A DNA stretch of 64,000 bases, taken from assembly GCA_023444095.1 (NCBI GenBank), contig JAEZRP010000043.1, positions 62,001-126,000 of the forward strand, written 5' to 3'. The translations under genes were made by a program, and so were the position numbers. The notes beneath the pieces were generated by a model. The model worked only from the letters and a program-made list of their open reading frames with translations, was not told the DNA's origin and did not search any database. This stretch comes from Bacillota bacterium. Its GTDB lineage: Bacteria; Bacillota; Clostridia; Christensenellales; Aristaeellaceae. The number at the start of each line of letters is the position of its first letter. Position 1 is the first letter of the stretch. Below are positions 52,554 to 60,627 of this stretch, in pieces.

Positions 52554-54380
52554 CTACTCCACCGTCACCGACTTCGCCAGGTTCTTGGGCTTGTCGATGT
52601 CGCAGCCGTTGGCGTGAGCGACATAATAGGCGAAGAGCTGGAGCGGAACGATCTCCACGACTGGCATGAAGACGGGATCGATGACGGGAACGAAGAGCGC
52701 GTCGTCCGCCTCGGCGAAGATGCGCTTGTTCCCCTCGGGGGTGACGCCTAGCACCTTCGCGCCGCGCGCCTTGACCTCCTTTATGTTGTTCATCATCTTG
52801 TCAAAGAGCGGTTCATGGCAGGCGAGGGCCACGACCAGGCGATCCTGCTCGATGAGCGCGATGGTGCCATGCTTGAGCTCGCCCGCGGCGTAGGCCTCCG
52901 AGTGTATGTAGGATATCTCCTTCAGCTTGAGGGAGCCCTCGAGACAGACGGCGTAGTCGATGTTCCGACCGATGAAGAACACGGAATCGTTCTTTGCGTA
53001 GCGCTTGGCGAGATACTCCGCGTGGTGGTTGAGGTCGATGGCGCGCTGCATCATCGGCGGTACCTTCTGAAGCTCGGCGATCAGGTGCGCCTCCCGAGAT
53101 CCGTCGATCCTCCCGAGAAGGGCCGCGAAGCGGATGGCGATGAGGTAGAGGACCGAAACCTGCGTGGTGTAGCCCTTCGTGGTCGCGACGGCGATCTCCG
53201 GCCCGGCCCAGGTGTAGATGGCGTCGTCCGCGAGCTTCGCGACTGCCGAGCCGACCACGTTCACGATCGCCATCACGCGCGCGCCGCGCGATTTACACTC
53301 CCGCATGGCGGCAAGGGTGTCCGCCGTCTCTCCGGACTGGGAGATGGCGATCACGAGAACGTCCGGGCCGATGCCGACCGCGCGGTAGCGGAGCTCGCTC
53401 GCGATCTCGACGCGCACGGGAATCCCGGTGAGGTCCTCGATGGCGTACCTTCCGACGCAGCCCGCGTGATAGGCAGAGCCGCAGGCGGTCAAAACGATCT
53501 CGCGCACGCCCTTCAGATCCTCTTGGGTCAGCTTCACATCGTCAAGCGCGATCGCGCCGTTTTTGATGCGCGCGTCAACCGTCGACTTCACGGCGCGCGG
53601 CTGCTCCATGATCTCCTTGAGCATGAAGTGCTCGAAGCCGCCCTTCTCCGCCGCCTCGACATCCCATGTAATGCGCGTCGCCTCGCGCTCCACCTCGCGC
53701 CCGGTCTCGTCGAAGATGCGAACGCCGTTCGCGGAGACCTCCGCGAACTCGCCGTCGTTCAGATACTTGACGGAGCGCGTGTAGGAGATGAATGCCGTAA
53801 TATCGGAAGCGAAGTAGTTCTCGCCCACGCCGAGGCCCACGATGAGCGGACTCTCCTCGCGCAGGGCATAGATGACGCCGGGGGTGTCCGCACACACGAC
53901 GCCGAGCGCGTAGCTTCCCTTGAGACGCCCGGCGGCCTTCAAAATCGCGTGGCGCACGTCTCCCTCGTAGTACGCGCCGATGAGCTGCGCCGCGACCTCG
54001 GTGTCGGTCTCGCTGACGAACCGCACCCCCATGGAGAGCAGCTCCTCGCGCAGCTCGGCATAGTTTTCGATGATCCCGTTGTGGACGATCGCGAACTTTC
54101 CGTCCTGGGACACGTGCGGATGCGCGTTGACCTCGTTGGGCGCGCCGTGGGTCGCCCAGCGGGTGTGCGCCACGCCCGAACGGCCGGAGAGCGCCTCGCC
54201 GTCCTTCGTCCTCTCGCAGAGGTTTTTGATCATTCCCATGGTCTTGACAAGCTCGATCCCGCCATCGCCGTTCAGCGCGACGCCCGCGGAGTCATAGCCC
54301 CTGTACTCGAGCTTCGAGAGCGCCTGCAGGAGCACCGGCGCGGCCTTCCTGGGCCCCGTAAATCCGACGATTCCACACAT
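52554..54380 (-). CDS. glmS: glutamine--fructose-6-phosphate aminotransferase (isomerizing)
   Basis: 608 residues, first enzyme of UDP-GlcNAc synthesis. The N-terminal glutaminase has Cys2 after the start (MCGIVGFTG), HTRWATHGAPNEVNAHPH and the DTEV region. Two SIS domains follow with ISQSGETADTLAAMRECK and a C-terminal HSEAYAAGELKHGTIALIE, ending DKPKNLAKSVTVE. ATG 54380 is set by the need for Cys2. Only about 90 bp separate it from pyrG, too short for a glmS ribozyme. Confidence 0.97.
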   Translation of the reverse strand: MCGIVGFTGPRKAAPVLLQALSKLEYRGYDSAGVALNGDGGIELVKTMGMIKNLCERTKDGEALSGRSGVAHTRWATHGAPNEVNAHPHVSQDGKFAIVHNGIIENYAELREELLSMGVRFVSETDTEVAAQLIGAYYEGDVRHAILKAAGRLKGSYALGVVCADTPGVIYALREESPLIVGLGVGENYFASDITAFISYTRSVKYLNDGEFAEVSANGVRIFDETGREVEREATRITWDVEAAEKGGFEHFMLKEIMEQPRAVKSTVDARIKNGAIALDDVKLTQEDLKGVREIVLTACGSAYHAGCVGRYAIEDLTGIPVRVEIASELRYRAVGIGPDVLVIAISQSGETADTLAAMRECKSRGARVMAIVNVVGSAVAKLADDAIYTWAGPEIAVATTKGYTTQVSVLYLIAIRFAALLGRIDGSREAHLIAELQKVPPMMQRAIDLNHHAEYLAKRYAKNDSVFFIGRNIDYAVCLEGSLKLKEISYIHSEAYAAGELKHGTIALIEQDRLVVALACHEPLFDKMMNNIKEVKARGAKVLGVTPEGNKRIFAEADDALFVPVIDPVFMPVVEIVPLQLFAYYVAHANGCDIDKPKNLAKSVTVE

Positions 54381-54405
54381 GAAAAACACCTCGCTTCAAT
54401 TCTTT

Positions 54406-54435
54406 ATCCTATTCGGAAAGTCCTGCGAATGACAA
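54406..54435 (-). promoter_or_regulatory. probable glmS promoter
   Basis: TTGTCA (54430-54435) and TAGGAT (54406-54411), 18-bp spacer, minus strand. The -35 box overlaps the T-run of the pyrG terminator. Confidence 0.45.
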
Positions 54436-54463
54436 AAACGGGAGGAGCCGAAGCCCCTTCCCG
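54434..54463 (-). terminator. pyrG intrinsic terminator
   Basis: Minus strand CGGGAAGGGGC-TTCG-GCTCCTCCCG, a ten-pair stem with one bulge capped by a stable UUCG loop, followed by TTTTT. Confidence 0.9.
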
Positions 54464-54468
54464 TGCTC

Positions 54469-56085
54469 TTACAGAACCGTTTCGCCCTTGGCGGCGAGCG
54501 CCGCGCGCACGAGCCCCTTGAACAGGGGGTGCGCCTTGTTGGGCCGCGACTTGAACTCCGGATGATACTGGACGCCCACGAAGAAGGGATGCTCCCGGAT
54601 CTCCATTGTCTCGACCAGCCGTCCGTCGGGCGAGGTTCCGCTCACGCAAAGTCCGTTCGCGACCAGTTCATCCCGGAACTGGTTGTTGACCTCGTAGCGG
54701 TGACGGTGCCGCTCGTGGATGAGCGTCGCGCCATAGCAGTTCTCCATCATGGTGCCGGGCGCGATCTGGCAGGGATAGCTGCCGAGGCGCAGCGTGCCGC
54801 CCTTGTCGATCTCGTCGTTCTGACCCGGCATGAAATCGATCACGCGGTGGGCCGAGGTCTCGTCAAACTCGCGCGAATCGGCGTCGCGATAGCCGAGGAC
54901 GCTGCGCGCGTACTCAATGACCGCAATCTGAAGTCCCAGGCAAATGCCGAAGTACGGAATCCTATTTAAGCGCGCGTAGTTCGCCGCGACGATCATGCCC
55001 TCGATGCCGCGGCTTCCGAAGCCGCCGGGTACCAGGATGCCGTCCGCCGGGGCGAGGATTTCCCGGACGTTCTCGGGCGTGATGGTCTCCGAGTCGATCC
55101 AGTCGATCTCGACGTTCGCGCCCATGGAGAAGCCCGCGTGCTTGAGCGCCTCGGCGACCGAGAGGTACGCGTCGTGCAGCTGCATGTACTTTCCAACGAG
55201 CGCGATGCGGCAGGTCTTATCGCAGCTTTTGATGGACTCGACGAGCGCCCTCCACTCGGTGAGGTCGGGCTTCGGAGCGGTGATATGGAGCTCGCGGCAC
55301 ACGATCTCCGAAAAATTGGCCTCCTCGAGCATGAGCGGCGCTTCATAGATCGTGGAAAGGGTGACGTTTTCAATGACGCAATCGGGCTTGACGTTGCAAA
55401 AGCCCGCGATTTTCTTGAAGATCGATTCGTCGACAATGGGCTCGTCGCTCCGGAGGACGATGATATCGGGAATGATGCCCATGCCCTGCAGCTCCTTCAC
55501 GGAGTGCTGGGTCGGCTTCGACTTGTGCTCGCCCGAGGCGCGCAGATAGGGAACGAGGCAGACGTGAATATAGAGCGAGTTCTCACCTCCGACCTCGTGG
55601 CCAACCTGACGGATCGCCTCGAGGAAGGACTGTGACTCGATGTCGCCGGTCGTGCCGCCGATCTCGGTGATGACGACGTCGGCGTTGGTTTTTTTCCCAA
55701 CGGAGTAGATGAATTCCTTGATGACATTCGTGACATGGGGGATGATCTGGACGGTGGAGCCGAGATAGACGCCCCGGCGCTCGCGGTCGATGACGGACGC
55801 GAAGACCTTGCCGGTTGTCAGATTTGAAAACTTGTTGAGGTTCTCGTCGATGAACCGCTCGTAGTGACCGAGGTCGAGGTCCGTCTCGGCGCCGTCTTCC
55901 GTCACATAGACCTCGCCGTGCTGATAGGGGCTCATGGTTCCGGGATCGACGTTGATGTAGGGATCAAGCTTCTGCGCGGCGACCTTGAGCCCGCGCGCCT
56001 TGAGAAGTCTGCCCAGAGACGCCGCGGTGATCCCCTTTCCAAGACCGGACACCACGCCGCCGGTTACGAAGATGTACTTTGTCAT
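54469..56085 (-). CDS. pyrG: CTP synthase
   Basis: 538 residues. Makes CTP from UTP, ATP and glutamine. The synthetase domain starts [18 protein letters not shown] (P-loop) and continues [19 protein letters not shown] and [19 protein letters not shown]. The class I glutamine amidotransferase domain has [12 protein letters not shown], the nucleophile Cys in [17 protein letters not shown] and the His/Glu pair in [15 protein letters not shown] 56085 has AGGAGGGAG upstream. The promoter is 190 bp further up, leaving a long structured leader. Confidence 0.97.
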   Translation of the reverse strand: MTKYIFVTGGVVSGLGKGITAASLGRLLKARGLKVAAQKLDPYINVDPGTMSPYQHGEVYVTEDGAETDLDLGHYERFIDENLNKFSNLTTGKVFASVIDRERRGVYLGSTVQIIPHVTNVIKEFIYSVGKKTNADVVITEIGGTTGDIESQSFLEAIRQVGHEVGGENSLYIHVCLVPYLRASGEHKSKPTQHSVKELQGMGIIPDIIVLRSDEPIVDESIFKKIAGFCNVKPDCVIENVTLSTIYEAPLMLEEANFSEIVCRELHITAPKPDLTEWRALVESIKSCDKTCRIALVGKYMQLHDAYLSVAEALKHAGFSMGANVEIDWIDSETITPENVREILAPADGILVPGGFGSRGIEGMIVAANYARLNRIPYFGICLGLQIAVIEYARSVLGYRDADSREFDETSAHRVIDFMPGQNDEIDKGGTLRLGSYPCQIAPGTMMENCYGATLIHERHRHRYEVNNQFRDELVANGLCVSGTSPDGRLVETMEIREHPFFVGVQYHPEFKSRPNKAHPLFKGLVRAALAAKGETVL

Positions 56086-56268
56086 GGTCGATCTCCCTCC
56101 TCGTGTGACCACAAAAAAAGAAGTCCACATGTCCACAAAAAACCGCTCAAGTCCGTGCGCGCGCTGCCTTGGGGTCAAAAAGTAAGGCGGCGGCGCGGCT
56201 GACCCAGCGGAATTTTTAGGGCGCGGCGCCCCGTTGTGGCGTGTGAACATCCCCGTTCACAAAACAAT
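56086..56268 (-). other. long structured pyrG leader, possible attenuator
   Basis: About 180 untranslated bases between the pyrG promoter and ribosome site. On the minus strand there is a hairpin TGTGAAC/GTTCACA, a GGGCGC/GCGCCC-type fold, and then CCGCTGGGTCA...TGACCC...AGCGG directly before TTTTTT (56137-56142), which could be a leader terminator. Pyrimidine control of pyrG by leader attenuation is known in Bacillus, but there it depends on a G-run at the start site that I do not see here. Confidence 0.4.
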
Positions 56269-56274
56269 AGTGAG

Positions 56275-56303
56275 ATTATACTCTGCGCACACGGGTGTGT
56301 CAA
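56275..56303 (-). promoter_or_regulatory. pyrG promoter
   Basis: Perfect TTGACA (56298-56303), 17-bp spacer, perfect TATAAT (56275-56280) on the minus strand. Confidence 0.85.
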
Positions 56304-56364
56304 TGCGCCGCGGGTTAATTTTGGCTTCCCCGCAGAGAACGTGCCTTCAAAGTTTCCCGTGTTA

Positions 56365-56393
56365 TTGACTGCCTCTCTGTTATATGGTATCAT
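56365..56393 (+). promoter_or_regulatory. promoter of the Ig-like/BY-kinase operon
   Basis: TTGACT (56365-56370) and TATCAT (56388-56393) with a 17-bp spacer, about 85 bp before the first start codon. Confidence 0.7.
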
Positions 56394-56477
56394 TTGTTGT
56401 ACCGGGTCCGTGTAACGGATTTGGTCGAATCACCGGGGCGGAGCCGACTTGGCCTCGCGCCGCGGTCAGAGGTAAAT

Positions 56478-57296
56478 ATGAAATATCTCCGAATATCGGT
56501 CTTTATCGCCTTTCTGATCGTATTCGCGCTTTTCATCGTATACGAAGACTATCTCGCGCGGCGTACGGATACGAGTTATCCAGAAATTCTGTTTGAAACG
56601 GATACCATCGAGCTGCCTGTTACGGCAACTGACGCAGATCTTTTGGTCGGCGTAACCGCGTACGACCGGAAGGACGGGGACATTACCTCCCGCGTGATCG
56701 TGGAAGCCATCTCGAATTTCTCAGAGCCGGGCATCGCGACCGTAACCTACGCGGCGGTCGACAACGACAACCACGCCGTCAAGGCGCGCCGCACGCTCGT
56801 CTACACGGATTACGCGCCCCCGCGCTTCACGTTCGCGAGCGACATGCGCTTCAACGCGGGCGGAAAGTTCAACCTCCTCGACCTCATCGGCGCGACCGAT
56901 CTCATCGACGGGAATATTTCCCCCAAGGTCAAGCTTATTTCCTCGGAGCTGAACGCCTCCGTCCCCGGCGTGTACCAGTGCCAGGCGCAGGTAACCAACT
57001 CGAAGGGCGACGTGAGCTACCTCGAATTCAACGTGACCATCACGCAGGCCGCGGACGTCTCGCTGGACGTGGAACTGACTGATTACCTCATCTATCTTCA
57101 TGTCGGCGATTCGTTCATGCCCGGCAACTATTACAAGGCCACGCTGCAGTATGGAAATCCGGTGGAGCTCGGCTTCCCCCGGATCGAGAACGGCGTCTCG
57201 ACCAAGGCGCCCGGCGCCTATAAGGCGTATTACTACCAGGAAACCGCGGACGGCGCACAGGGCGTCGCCGAGCTCCTGGTCATCGTCGAGGACTGA
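56478..57296 (+). CDS. membrane-anchored protein with Ig-like repeats (DUF5011-like)
   Basis: 272 residues. One N-terminal membrane segment (about 5-25) and an extracellular part made of two or three immunoglobulin-like repeats: VGVTAYDRKDGDITSRV and IGATDLIDGNISPKVK carry the D-G-(D/N)-I-(T/S) pattern of DUF5011-type domains. There is no catalytic motif. It lies 2 bp before the first BY-kinase gene, so it is probably an extracellular partner in polysaccharide export or assembly. ATG 56478 (AGAGGT upstream) is used; the frame extends to 56394 but that is within the leader. The function is inferred only from context. Confidence 0.7.
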   Translation: MKYLRISVFIAFLIVFALFIVYEDYLARRTDTSYPEILFETDTIELPVTATDADLLVGVTAYDRKDGDITSRVIVEAISNFSEPGIATVTYAAVDNDNHAVKARRTLVYTDYAPPRFTFASDMRFNAGGKFNLLDLIGATDLIDGNISPKVKLISSELNASVPGVYQCQAQVTNSKGDVSYLEFNVTITQAADVSLDVELTDYLIYLHVGDSFMPGNYYKATLQYGNPVELGFPRIENGVSTKAPGAYKAYYYQETADGAQGVAELLVIVED

Positions 57297-57298
57297 GC

Positions 57299-58708
57299 AT
57301 GATTCACGAGATTAGACTGTCCGACATCAGCCCCTTCTGTGTGCTGCGCGACCTGTTGCGAAACGCGGTCGTTATCCTCATGATCACCGCGATCGCCGTG
57401 ATGGGCGCGACGATCGCGGTGCAGTATTCCCATCAGGACCAGTACACCGCCTCCGTAACGTATTACGTCTCGATGCGTGACAGCACGAATTCCGTCTATT
57501 CGAATCTTAAAAACGCGAACCGCGTGGCGACCACGCTCACGGACGTGTACGGCGGTCCCATCATGAAAAAGGTCGTGGGCGATTCCATGGGCTACGATAT
57601 GTCGGATGTCGGGGTCTATGCGTACGTGCCCATGGAGACGACGAACCTCTTGCGCGTGTTCGTTACGACCGACAACCCCTTCATGTCCTACGAGATCGCG
57701 CGCGCCTACATGGGGCAGCAGAATCTCGCCTCCGACTATATATTCGACAACGCCATGCTGGACGTTCTCGAGGCTCCCGAGGTGCCTGCATACCCGTCCA
57801 ATTACCTCGACCTCTCCTCGACGCGCATGAAGGCGGGGATTGTCGGCTTTGTCCTTTCGATCCTTCTGGTCGTGGCCTTCACGGTGCTGCGGGATACCGT
57901 CATGACGCAGTCCGCCGCGCGCGACAAGCTGGCCGCGCCGCTGTTCGGAACGATCCCGCACGAGGCGAAAAACAAAACGCTCAAATCGGTTCTACGAAAG
58001 ACGCACAAATCCATCCTCATCGGAAACGTCGGCGTGAGCTTCCAGTATACCGAGACGGTCAAAAGGCTCTGCTCGAAGATTGAGTTCTCCAAAAAGAAGC
58101 CGGGCTGCAAATCCATCATGGTGACGAGCGCCGTCGAGAACGAGGGAAAGTCGACGGTCTCAGTCAACCTCGCGCTCGGGCTCGCGGAGCGGGGCCATAA
58201 GGTGCTGCTGATCGACGGCGACATCATCCGCCCGTCACTTTCCCGCATGCTCGACCAACAGAATACGGATGCGATGGACTACGTGCGCTGCGTGAGAGGC
58301 AAGGCGACGCCATCCGAGGTCGTTGCCTACGACGAGCGCCTAAAGCTTCATCTGGCGCTCAACCGGCGCGGCTACGCGGATTCGTCCGACTATCTCGCCT
58401 CGCCCGGCATGGAGCGGCTGATGGGATCTTTGCGCGCGAACATGGACTTCATCATCATCGACACGCCGCCCGCATCGATCGCCTCTGACGCGGAAGTGAT
58501 CGCGAATCACGCGGACGCGGTTCTCGTCGTCGTCGCGCAGGACGCCGCCTATGCGCGCACAATCAACGAAACGATTGAAAAGTTCCAGTCGACCGAGCTT
58601 CTCGGTACGATCTTCAACAACGTGCGCGGGCGCATCGGGACCACCGCGAGCTACTACCGCAAGGGCGCGTACGGAAAATACTACGCCTCCGCGCACCGGG
58701 AGGGATGA
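57299..58708 (+). CDS. fused Wzz-type copolymerase and BY-kinase (1)
   Basis: 469 residues. Residues 1-200 are a chain-length-determinant part: membrane segments about 23-43 and 178-198, with a Pro-rich APEVPAYPSNYL just before the second. Residues 210-469 are a bacterial tyrosine kinase domain: Walker A SAVENEGKSTVSVNLA (about 277-292), Walker A' LLIDGDIIRPS (about 303-313) where DGD replaces the usual DAD, Walker B FIIIDTPPAS (about 384-393). The tail has clustered tyrosines (452, 453, 458, 461, 462) for autophosphorylation. It controls export or length of a capsule-type polymer. It is followed by a second, different fused copy. Confidence 0.88.
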   Translation: MIHEIRLSDISPFCVLRDLLRNAVVILMITAIAVMGATIAVQYSHQDQYTASVTYYVSMRDSTNSVYSNLKNANRVATTLTDVYGGPIMKKVVGDSMGYDMSDVGVYAYVPMETTNLLRVFVTTDNPFMSYEIARAYMGQQNLASDYIFDNAMLDVLEAPEVPAYPSNYLDLSSTRMKAGIVGFVLSILLVVAFTVLRDTVMTQSAARDKLAAPLFGTIPHEAKNKTLKSVLRKTHKSILIGNVGVSFQYTETVKRLCSKIEFSKKKPGCKSIMVTSAVENEGKSTVSVNLALGLAERGHKVLLIDGDIIRPSLSRMLDQQNTDAMDYVRCVRGKATPSEVVAYDERLKLHLALNRRGYADSSDYLASPGMERLMGSLRANMDFIIIDTPPASIASDAEVIANHADAVLVVVAQDAAYARTINETIEKFQSTELLGTIFNNVRGRIGTTASYYRKGAYGKYYASAHREG

Positions 58709-58710
58709 CG

Positions 58711-60219
58711 ATGAGCGAGACGAGGCCCGCGCGCGAAGCCGTCGAGGCGAAGCGTCTGGACGAGGGGGAGAACGAGATCGATCTGCTCGTTCTCCTCGCG
58801 GGCATGATAAAAAAGTTCAAGAAACTATGGTGGGCGGTTCTTTTGCTCGCCCTGGCGTTCGCGCTTGCGCTGGGCGGATACAAGCACGTGAGATACGTGC
58901 CCGTCTACCGCGCCTCCGCCACGTTTGCAGTGAACAGGCGGCTCCTGGCGTCGACGGGCAACGACAGCTACGGCTACTCCTACGATTTCGGGACCGTCTC
59001 GCAGCTTACGGACACCTTTCCCTATATCGTTTCGAGCGACCTTCTCATGAACATCGTCGCAAGAGAGATGAACACGGATTACGTCTATGCGAACATCTAC
59101 TCAAGCGGCGTCGAGGACACGAACCTTTTCACCATCTACGTCGAGGCGATGGACGCAAACTACGCGTTCCAGGTGCTGCGCTCAGTCATCGCAAACTATC
59201 CCAAAATTGCGGAATATGTGATCGGAGACACGCAGCTGAGCATGCTCATCGAACCGGTGGTGCCCGAGGAGGCCTACAACAGTCCTCAGGCCATTCGGTA
59301 TGCGCTCATAGGCGCATTCGCAGGCGGCCTCCTCGGACTGGGCCTCTTGTTCCTGCTCGCCTACTTCAATAACTCCATCAAGACGCTCGAGGAAATCTCC
59401 ACGATTCTCAACCAGACCCCGCTCGGCGTCCTGCCGCGCGCGGGCAGCCGTCGCGCGAACCGGGGCGCGCCGACCATTTCCATCCTCAACCGCGCGGCGA
59501 ACGGCGGGTTGCGCGAGGCATTTCGAAGCCTGCGCACCCGGCTCCTGCGCGACTTGGGCGAGCGCGGCGCGAAGGTCCTGATGGTCACCTCCACCATGGC
59601 AAACGAGGGCAAGTCGACGGTCGCCGCCAACCTCGCCATTTCGATCGCCCAGCGGAACGCGTCAGTCATCCTCGTCGACGCAGACATGCGCCGCTCGAGT
59701 ATGGTACAGTACCTCGGCCTGCGGGACCCAAAATATACATACATCGACATCGCGTCCGGCGCGGCGAGCATTCAGGACGCGCTGATCGAATACCGCGTCG
59801 AGGGACTGCGCTGTCTCGAGTGCGGGAGGTCCGACGCGCCCATCGAGATGCTCGGCTCGCCTGCGTTCGCGGAGACGATCCGGCGGCTGCGGACGATGGC
59901 GGACTTCGTCATCATCGACACCCCGCCCTGCGGCATGCTCGCGGACGCATCGGCATTCGCTCCCGCGTGCGACGCGGCGCTGTTCGTCATCAAGCAGGAT
60001 GGTCCATCCAAATGGCAGATCCTGGACGCGCTCGAGGTCATCCATTTTTCCGGCCTCCCCATCGTCGGCTGCGTGCTCAACGACGTACTCTCGGGCATCA
60101 CGGGCTATGGTTACGGCTTCGGATACACCCAGCACAACTACGCGGGCGCCTACGCGCGCAAGAATTATGAGGCCTACTCCGCAAAGACAAGGCCCCCCGA
60201 GCGGCAAAACGAAACGTGA
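58711..60219 (+). CDS. fused Wzz-type copolymerase and BY-kinase (2)
   Basis: 502 residues from ATG 58711. A charged head is followed by membrane segments (about 40-60 and 195-220) flanking an extracellular loop with PVVPEEAYNSPQAIRYAL before the second. The kinase domain has STMANEGKSTVAANLA (Walker A), VILVDADMRRSSM (A'), and FVIIDTPPCG (B). The C-terminus is strikingly Tyr/Gly-rich (GYGYGFGYTQHNYAGAYA). ATG 58711 has GGGAGGG six bases upstream; ATG 58705 overlaps the previous stop but would abut the ribosome site. It is not a recent duplicate of gene 1, as the outer parts differ strongly. Confidence 0.88.
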   Translation: MSETRPAREAVEAKRLDEGENEIDLLVLLAGMIKKFKKLWWAVLLLALAFALALGGYKHVRYVPVYRASATFAVNRRLLASTGNDSYGYSYDFGTVSQLTDTFPYIVSSDLLMNIVAREMNTDYVYANIYSSGVEDTNLFTIYVEAMDANYAFQVLRSVIANYPKIAEYVIGDTQLSMLIEPVVPEEAYNSPQAIRYALIGAFAGGLLGLGLLFLLAYFNNSIKTLEEISTILNQTPLGVLPRAGSRRANRGAPTISILNRAANGGLREAFRSLRTRLLRDLGERGAKVLMVTSTMANEGKSTVAANLAISIAQRNASVILVDADMRRSSMVQYLGLRDPKYTYIDIASGAASIQDALIEYRVEGLRCLECGRSDAPIEMLGSPAFAETIRRLRTMADFVIIDTPPCGMLADASAFAPACDAALFVIKQDGPSKWQILDALEVIHFSGLPIVGCVLNDVLSGITGYGYGFGYTQHNYAGAYARKNYEAYSAKTRPPERQNET

Positions 60220-60290
60220 GAAGCCAAGTCACCCAGGAGAATGTCGCTGCGCGCATGAAACCCAAGCCGGGTGGCGCCGCGTTTTTCGGC

Positions 60291-60319
60291 TTGACAGCGC
60301 GTCAAAACCATGCTAAACT
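60291..60319 (+). promoter_or_regulatory. promoter of the T-box operon
   Basis: TTGACA (60291-60296), 17-bp spacer, TAAACT (60314-60319), with the T-box RNA starting a few bases downstream. Confidence 0.8.
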
Positions 60320-60325
60320 CTCTTT

Positions 60326-60597
60326 AACATTCAACGGCAGGGACCGGAAAGAAGTACGCTGCGGGAACCCTTCAGAGAGCCGCCGGGCGGTGCGAGGCGG
60401 TGGGAAAGCGCATCCGAATACATTCCGAGAGCCGCAGGCTGAAAGGGAAACCACATAGGCCTCGCCGGGCACGCCCGTTACAGCGTCGGGGTATAAGGCG
60501 TTTTGCCCGTACCCTGTGAGGGTTCGCGCCGCGAGGCTGAACCGAATTGAGGTGGTACCACGGGAATCTCCCGTCCTCTGCGGAGGGCGGTTTTTTT
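60326..60597 (+). ncRNA. T-box riboswitch leader upstream of an acyl-CoA ligase operon
   Basis: All main T-box landmarks are present in order: AGTA of the specifier loop (60353-60356), the GA motif AGAGAG (60374-60379), the apical GGGCGGTGCGAG (60385-60396), and CGTTACAG of the stem II region (60476-60483). The T-box itself, GAGGTGGTACCACGGG, lies about 60549-60564. A terminator CCGTCCTC/GAGGGCGG follows, then TTTTTTT (60571-60597). The tRNA 3'-end pairing bulge reads TGGT, which fits a tRNA with A73. The specifier codon is uncertain: CCA (Pro, 60451-60453) fits A73, while GGG (60445-60447) would need U73. It controls the downstream genes by antitermination on uncharged tRNA. Confidence 0.9.
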
Positions 60598-60627
60598 GTA
60601 CTCAAAACGTAGGAACGGAGGAAGCAT

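Noticed and set aside
54381..54433. Possible glmS ribozyme before glmS
   Set aside because: The gap to pyrG is about 90 bp and is occupied by the pyrG terminator and a promoter; the ribozyme core would not fit and is not seen.
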